From CBDDRG01 sp051306415 (GTDB taxonomy: Bacteria; Pseudomonadota; Gammaproteobacteria; Pseudomonadales; Porticoccaceae): a stretch of DNA of 9,022 bases. Both the position numbers and the translations under genes were made by a program. Positions 6,646 to 9,022 of the stretch are shown piece by piece (position 1 is the first letter of the stretch; each line of letters starts with the position of its first letter). The stretch covers positions 1 through 9,022 of the forward strand of contig JBPPNE010000228.1 of the NCBI GenBank assembly GCA_051306415.1. Direction: 5' to 3'. The notes below the pieces were generated by a model that worked only from the letters and a program-made list of their open reading frames with translations, was not told the origin of the DNA and searched no databases.

Positions 6646-6656
6646 TTCAGAGTCGC

Positions 6657-7133
6657 TCAGAACGGGATATCGTCGTCGAAGCTGTCAAAACCCGCCGGGG
6701 CGTGATCCATATCCGCTGGAGCTGACGGATGCTGCTGACCGCCCGCGGCCGCCCGCTGTCCGCCCATGGCGGGGGCATAATCCGGCTGACCACTGCCTTT
6801 GCCGTCGAGCATCTGCATCTCGTTGGCGACAATCTCGGTGGTGTATTTGTCCTGACCATCCTGGCCTTGCCATTTGCGCGTGCGCAGGGAGCCTTCAATA
6901 TAAACCTTCGAACCCTTTTTCAGGTATTCGCTGGCGATTTCAGCGAGGCGATTGAAGAAAACTACGCGGTGCCATTCGGTGCGCTCCTGCATCTGGCCGG
7001 ACTGCTTATCCTTCCAGGATTCGCTGGTGGCGAGGGTGAGATTGGTGACCGCGCCGCCGGAGGGCATGTAGCGGGTCTCCGGATCCTTGCCGAGGTTGCC
7101 GATCAAAATTACCTTGTTGATGCCTCTGGCCAT
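6657..7133 (-). CDS. ssb: Single-stranded DNA-binding protein SSB
   Basis: 158 residues from ATG 7133-7131, chosen over an open upstream extension because of the strong Shine-Dalgarno GGAGG 8 nt before it and the universal start MARGINKVILIGNLG. The OB fold spans about residues 1-110. It keeps the aromatic DNA-contact residues W40, W54, F60 and W88, in the WHRVVFFNRLAEIASEYL and RTRKWQGQDGQDKYTTE contexts. A Gln/Gly/Pro-rich linker follows, then the acidic tip DDDIPF that docks replication and repair partners. The protein coats single-stranded DNA in replication, recombination and repair as a tetramer. It follows the YajR-like gene by 108 nt in the same direction. That gap holds a small palindrome (GCAGT-GT-ACTGC, 7191-7202) but no LexA-type box or strong promoter that I can see. 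Confidence 0.97.
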   Translation of the reverse strand: MARGINKVILIGNLGKDPETRYMPSGGAVTNLTLATSESWKDKQSGQMQERTEWHRVVFFNRLAEIASEYLKKGSKVYIEGSLRTRKWQGQDGQDKYTTEIVANEMQMLDGKGSGQPDYAPAMGGQRAAAGGQQHPSAPADMDHAPAGFDSFDDDIPF

Positions 7134-7241
7134 GTGTCTGCCCTCCCGTCGATGATGTGGATCGGTTTGGATAGAATTGCCGTACTCGCGGCAGTGTACT
7201 GCTTCACTCCAGGCAACGCCATTTGCCCTTTCAGCCATCGA

Positions 7242-8597
7242 TCAGGCGGCGAAAGGTCGCCCCAGAATGGCTTCAAAAGCGGCCTGGTCAAAGCATTTGT
7301 CATCGACCCGGACATAGGCAATTTGCTGTGCCGGGATAACCACCAAGTCCTCGACGCCGGGGACGATGCCGAGAAAACGCCGCGCATCGAGTTGTTCGCC
7401 GTCATTGATGGGCAGCGTCAGGCTGCGCAAATAGCGCGGCGGTTGCATGGATGCGGCGGCGATCAGCCAGACCAGGACGACCACCAGGGAGAGCCAGAAC
7501 ACCGCAGTGAAGCCGAAATGATGGGCGGTAAAACCCCCGGCGACGCCGCCGCAAAAGGCACCGAAAAACTGGCTGGTCGAGTAAATTCCCATGGCGGTGC
7601 CGCGCATCCCGGCCGGGCTCAGCTTGCTGACCAGCGATGGCAGCGAAGCCTCAAGCAGGTTGAAGGCGGTGAAGAACACCAGCAGTCCAATCGCCACGAC
7701 GCTGAAGCCCGCGCTCGCCTCGGCGAGAATGGCTTCAGCGACCAGCAGCAAGGCGATCGCGCCGACAAACACCGGCTTCATCCGCCGCCGCGTCTCGCCG
7801 TACCAGATGAAGGGAACCATCAGCATGAAGCCGCCGCCCATGGTCAGCAGATACAGCCACCAGTGGTGATCGCGGCTAAAGCCGAGGGTCTGCTCCAGCA
7901 GCACCGGCACCGCGACCCAGCTCGCCATCTGGGCGAAATGCAGCGCAAAAATGCCGAGATTGAGGCGCATCAATTCGCCATCGTGGAGCACTCGCGTCAT
8001 CATTTCAGGGATCGGGATGACCTCCCGGCCGGCGTGGGATACCGGGTCGGGCAGAGCGAAAAGAACGATCAGGATGCCGATACCGGCGAGCACCGCGGTC
8101 AGCCAGAACACGCTGGCAAGCCCCCAACGACTAGCCACCAACGGCCCCAACACCATCGCCACCGCGAACGCCATACCGATGCTGCCACCGACCGCCGCCA
8201 TCGCCTTGGTGCGGTTTTGCTCGCGGGTGAGATCCGCCAGCAGGGCCATGATCACACCGGACACCGCGCCGGCGCCCTGCAGCGCGCGGCCCGCGATGAT
8301 CAGATAGATCGAATCGGCAAAGGCGGCGAGTATGCTGCCGGCGAGAAACAGCAGCCCACCGAACAGGATCATCCGCTTGCGGCCAAGTCGATCCGATGCG
8401 AGACCAAAGGGAATTTGCAGCAGGCCCTGAGTCAGGCCGTAAATGCCGAGCGCAATGCCGATGTACAGCGAACTGCTGCCGGAATAGTCGGCGGCATAGA
8501 GCGCCATCACCGGCAACAGCATGAACAGGCCTAGCATGCGCGTGGCGTAGAGAAACACCAGCGCCAACAGGGAGCGAATTTCAAAAGTGCTAAACAT
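7242..8597 (-). CDS. yajR: YajR-family major facilitator transporter with C-terminal YAM domain
   Basis: 451 residues from ATG 8597-8595, close to the 454 of E. coli YajR. A longer GTG frame to 8687 exists but would run through the best promoter, and its extra 30 residues have no counterpart. The start is not marked by a clear Shine-Dalgarno. Twelve transmembrane segments are apparent. MFS motif A is GLASDRLGRKRM (about 65-76). YajR-like stretches are RMLGLFMLLPVMALYA, YGLTQGLLQIPFG, GRALQGAGA and LLADLTREQNRTKAMA. After the last helix about 65 soluble residues (from about 387) match the ferredoxin-like YAM domain, with VPGVEDLVVIP and IAYVRVDDK. It is a probable proton-driven inner-membrane exporter of unknown substrate. 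A transporter of this family next to ssb is a known gammaproteobacterial arrangement. Confidence 0.93.
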   Translation of the reverse strand: MFSTFEIRSLLALVFLYATRMLGLFMLLPVMALYAADYSGSSSLYIGIALGIYGLTQGLLQIPFGLASDRLGRKRMILFGGLLFLAGSILAAFADSIYLIIAGRALQGAGAVSGVIMALLADLTREQNRTKAMAAVGGSIGMAFAVAMVLGPLVASRWGLASVFWLTAVLAGIGILIVLFALPDPVSHAGREVIPIPEMMTRVLHDGELMRLNLGIFALHFAQMASWVAVPVLLEQTLGFSRDHHWWLYLLTMGGGFMLMVPFIWYGETRRRMKPVFVGAIALLLVAEAILAEASAGFSVVAIGLLVFFTAFNLLEASLPSLVSKLSPAGMRGTAMGIYSTSQFFGAFCGGVAGGFTAHHFGFTAVFWLSLVVVLVWLIAAASMQPPRYLRSLTLPINDGEQLDARRFLGIVPGVEDLVVIPAQQIAYVRVDDKCFDQAAFEAILGRPFAA

Positions 8598-8642
8598 AGG
8601 GATTGGCGGCAGTGCCGCTGCGACAACAAGAAATGGAAGCGG

Positions 8643-8671
8643 ATTATAAAGCAAACGCCGTAGCGCGGCGT
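8643..8671 (-). promoter_or_regulatory. Promoter -10 and adjoining palindrome upstream of yajR
   Basis: On the minus strand a perfect TATAAT lies at 8648-8643, about 45 nt before the chosen yajR ATG. No good -35 is seen at 16-18 nt spacing; GTGACG (8674-8669) would need a 20-nt spacer. Just upstream is a perfect 6-bp inverted repeat, ACGCCG/CGGCGT with a 5-nt centre (8655-8671). It occupies the spacer and -35 region and could be an operator. Together they support the shorter yajR start. Confidence 0.45.
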
Positions 8672-8956
8672 CACTTGAAGGCTCCACTTAAACCACCCAT
8701 TTGAAGAAGCTCCACGCGGCGCTCAACGACAGCAACTGGCCCCAATTCACCCGCAGCGCGGGGCGCCGGCACGCCATACCGATACCGAGCGTCGCGCACG
8801 GCGCCAACCCATCGCCAAGTAATTATCGACAGTCCCGTAACAAACCCTGATATAGGTGGTCTACCCTCCAGCATCGGAGGCCGGCCAAATCGCTAGCGGC
8901 GGTCGAAGGTGCTTCCAAACTGAAGCGGCCGTCCATAATGTCGCCCGGTTCCCCCG

Positions 8957-8965
8957 TTATCCACA
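8957..8965 (+). promoter_or_regulatory. Perfect DnaA-box 9-mer (TTATCCACA)
   Basis: TTATCCACA matches the high-affinity E. coli DnaA consensus at all nine positions and lies 17 nt upstream of the ATG of the right-edge gene. I saw no second box, AT-rich unwinding region or GATC cluster beside it, so an origin is not indicated. A chance match or a DnaA-responsive site is possible. Confidence 0.3.
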
Positions 8966-8981
8966 GATGGAGAGTTGCCCC

Positions 8982-9022
8982 ATGAAAATCGAAAATATCC
9001 GTGGCCTGATGCTGGCCACTGC
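8982..9022 (+). CDS. Start of an unidentified gene, truncated by window edge
   Basis: ATG 8982-8984 is preceded by GGAGAG with a 7-nt gap, a good ribosome binding site. Only 13 complete codons are visible, encoding MKIENIRGLMLAT. Basic residues followed by the hydrophobic run LMLAT(A) would fit the start of a signal peptide or membrane anchor, but this is too short to assign. It does not match the known N-terminus of UvrA, which often sits beside this transporter-ssb pair. Confidence 0.55.
   Translation, partial: MKIENIRGLMLAT

Larger units (their letters stand above)
8598..8981. other. Intergenic region between divergent yajR and the right-edge gene
   Basis: About 384 nt without a convincing gene. 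A 67-codon minus-strand frame (8671-8874) overlaps the yajR promoter and resembles no family I know. Besides the yajR -10 and palindrome, a weak plus-strand promoter-like pair is visible: TCGACA (8826-8831) and TATAGG (8851-8856), spaced 19 nt. A consensus DnaA 9-mer also lies near the right gene. In Pseudomonas-type chromosomes uvrA is often found here; it is not seen in this window. Confidence 0.5.

Noticed and set aside
6729..8534. 601-codon plus-strand open frame
   Set aside because: It is antisense to ssb and yajR, both unmistakable. Its product is rich in His, Gln, Arg and Asp, typical of a shadow frame.
8671..8874. 67-codon minus-strand frame upstream of yajR
   Set aside because: No recognisable family, and it runs into the yajR promoter region; its length is expected by chance in GC-rich DNA.
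8957..8981. Replication origin suggested by the DnaA box
   Set aside because: There is a single box with no AT-rich unwinding element and no dnaA, dnaN, rpmH or gidA neighbours.

Overview
The window is GC-rich bacterial DNA with two parts. The right part (about 6650-9022) is chromosomal housekeeping sequence: a YajR-type major facilitator transporter followed by ssb, both on the minus strand, then the first 13 codons of an unidentified plus-strand gene at the right edge. The SSB sequence and the transporter-ssb pairing, which is familiar from Pseudomonas-like chromosomes, suggest a gammaproteobacterium. The genus cannot be told from this window.

The left part (1 to about 6465) is the promoter-proximal end of an extracellular contractile injection system (eCIS; Afp/PVC/MAC-like phage-tail particle) operon. 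It reads right to left on the minus strand: tail sheath, gp19-like inner tube, T4-type baseplate hub assembly chaperone with a probable zinc ribbon, a proline/alanine-rich protein of unknown function with conserved-looking ends, a DUF4255 (Afp16/Pvc16-type) tube-terminator protein, and the N-terminal 328 residues of an Afp15-type AAA+ ATPase that runs off the left edge. The genes are tightly coupled: 12 nt between sheath and tube, 5 nt between tube and chaperone, then three consecutive 4-nt start/stop overlaps (GTGA, ATGA, ATGA).

The 533-nt stretch between ssb and the sheath gene (6124-6656) is the junction between the two parts. It holds a weak terminator-like region behind ssb, a cluster of GTCAG/CTGAC repeats, a plausible sigma70 promoter pointing into the eCIS operon, and a possible 96-codon leader ORF that overlaps the sheath start.

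In known eCIS, tube and sheath form the contractile body, the hub chaperone helps baseplate assembly, DUF4255 protein caps the particle, and the AAA+ protein is needed for assembly or cargo handling. The spike, baseplate wedge, tape measure, tail fibres and any toxin cargo are not in the window and should lie beyond the left edge, if the system is complete. No tRNA, rRNA, CRISPR array, transposase or integrase was seen.
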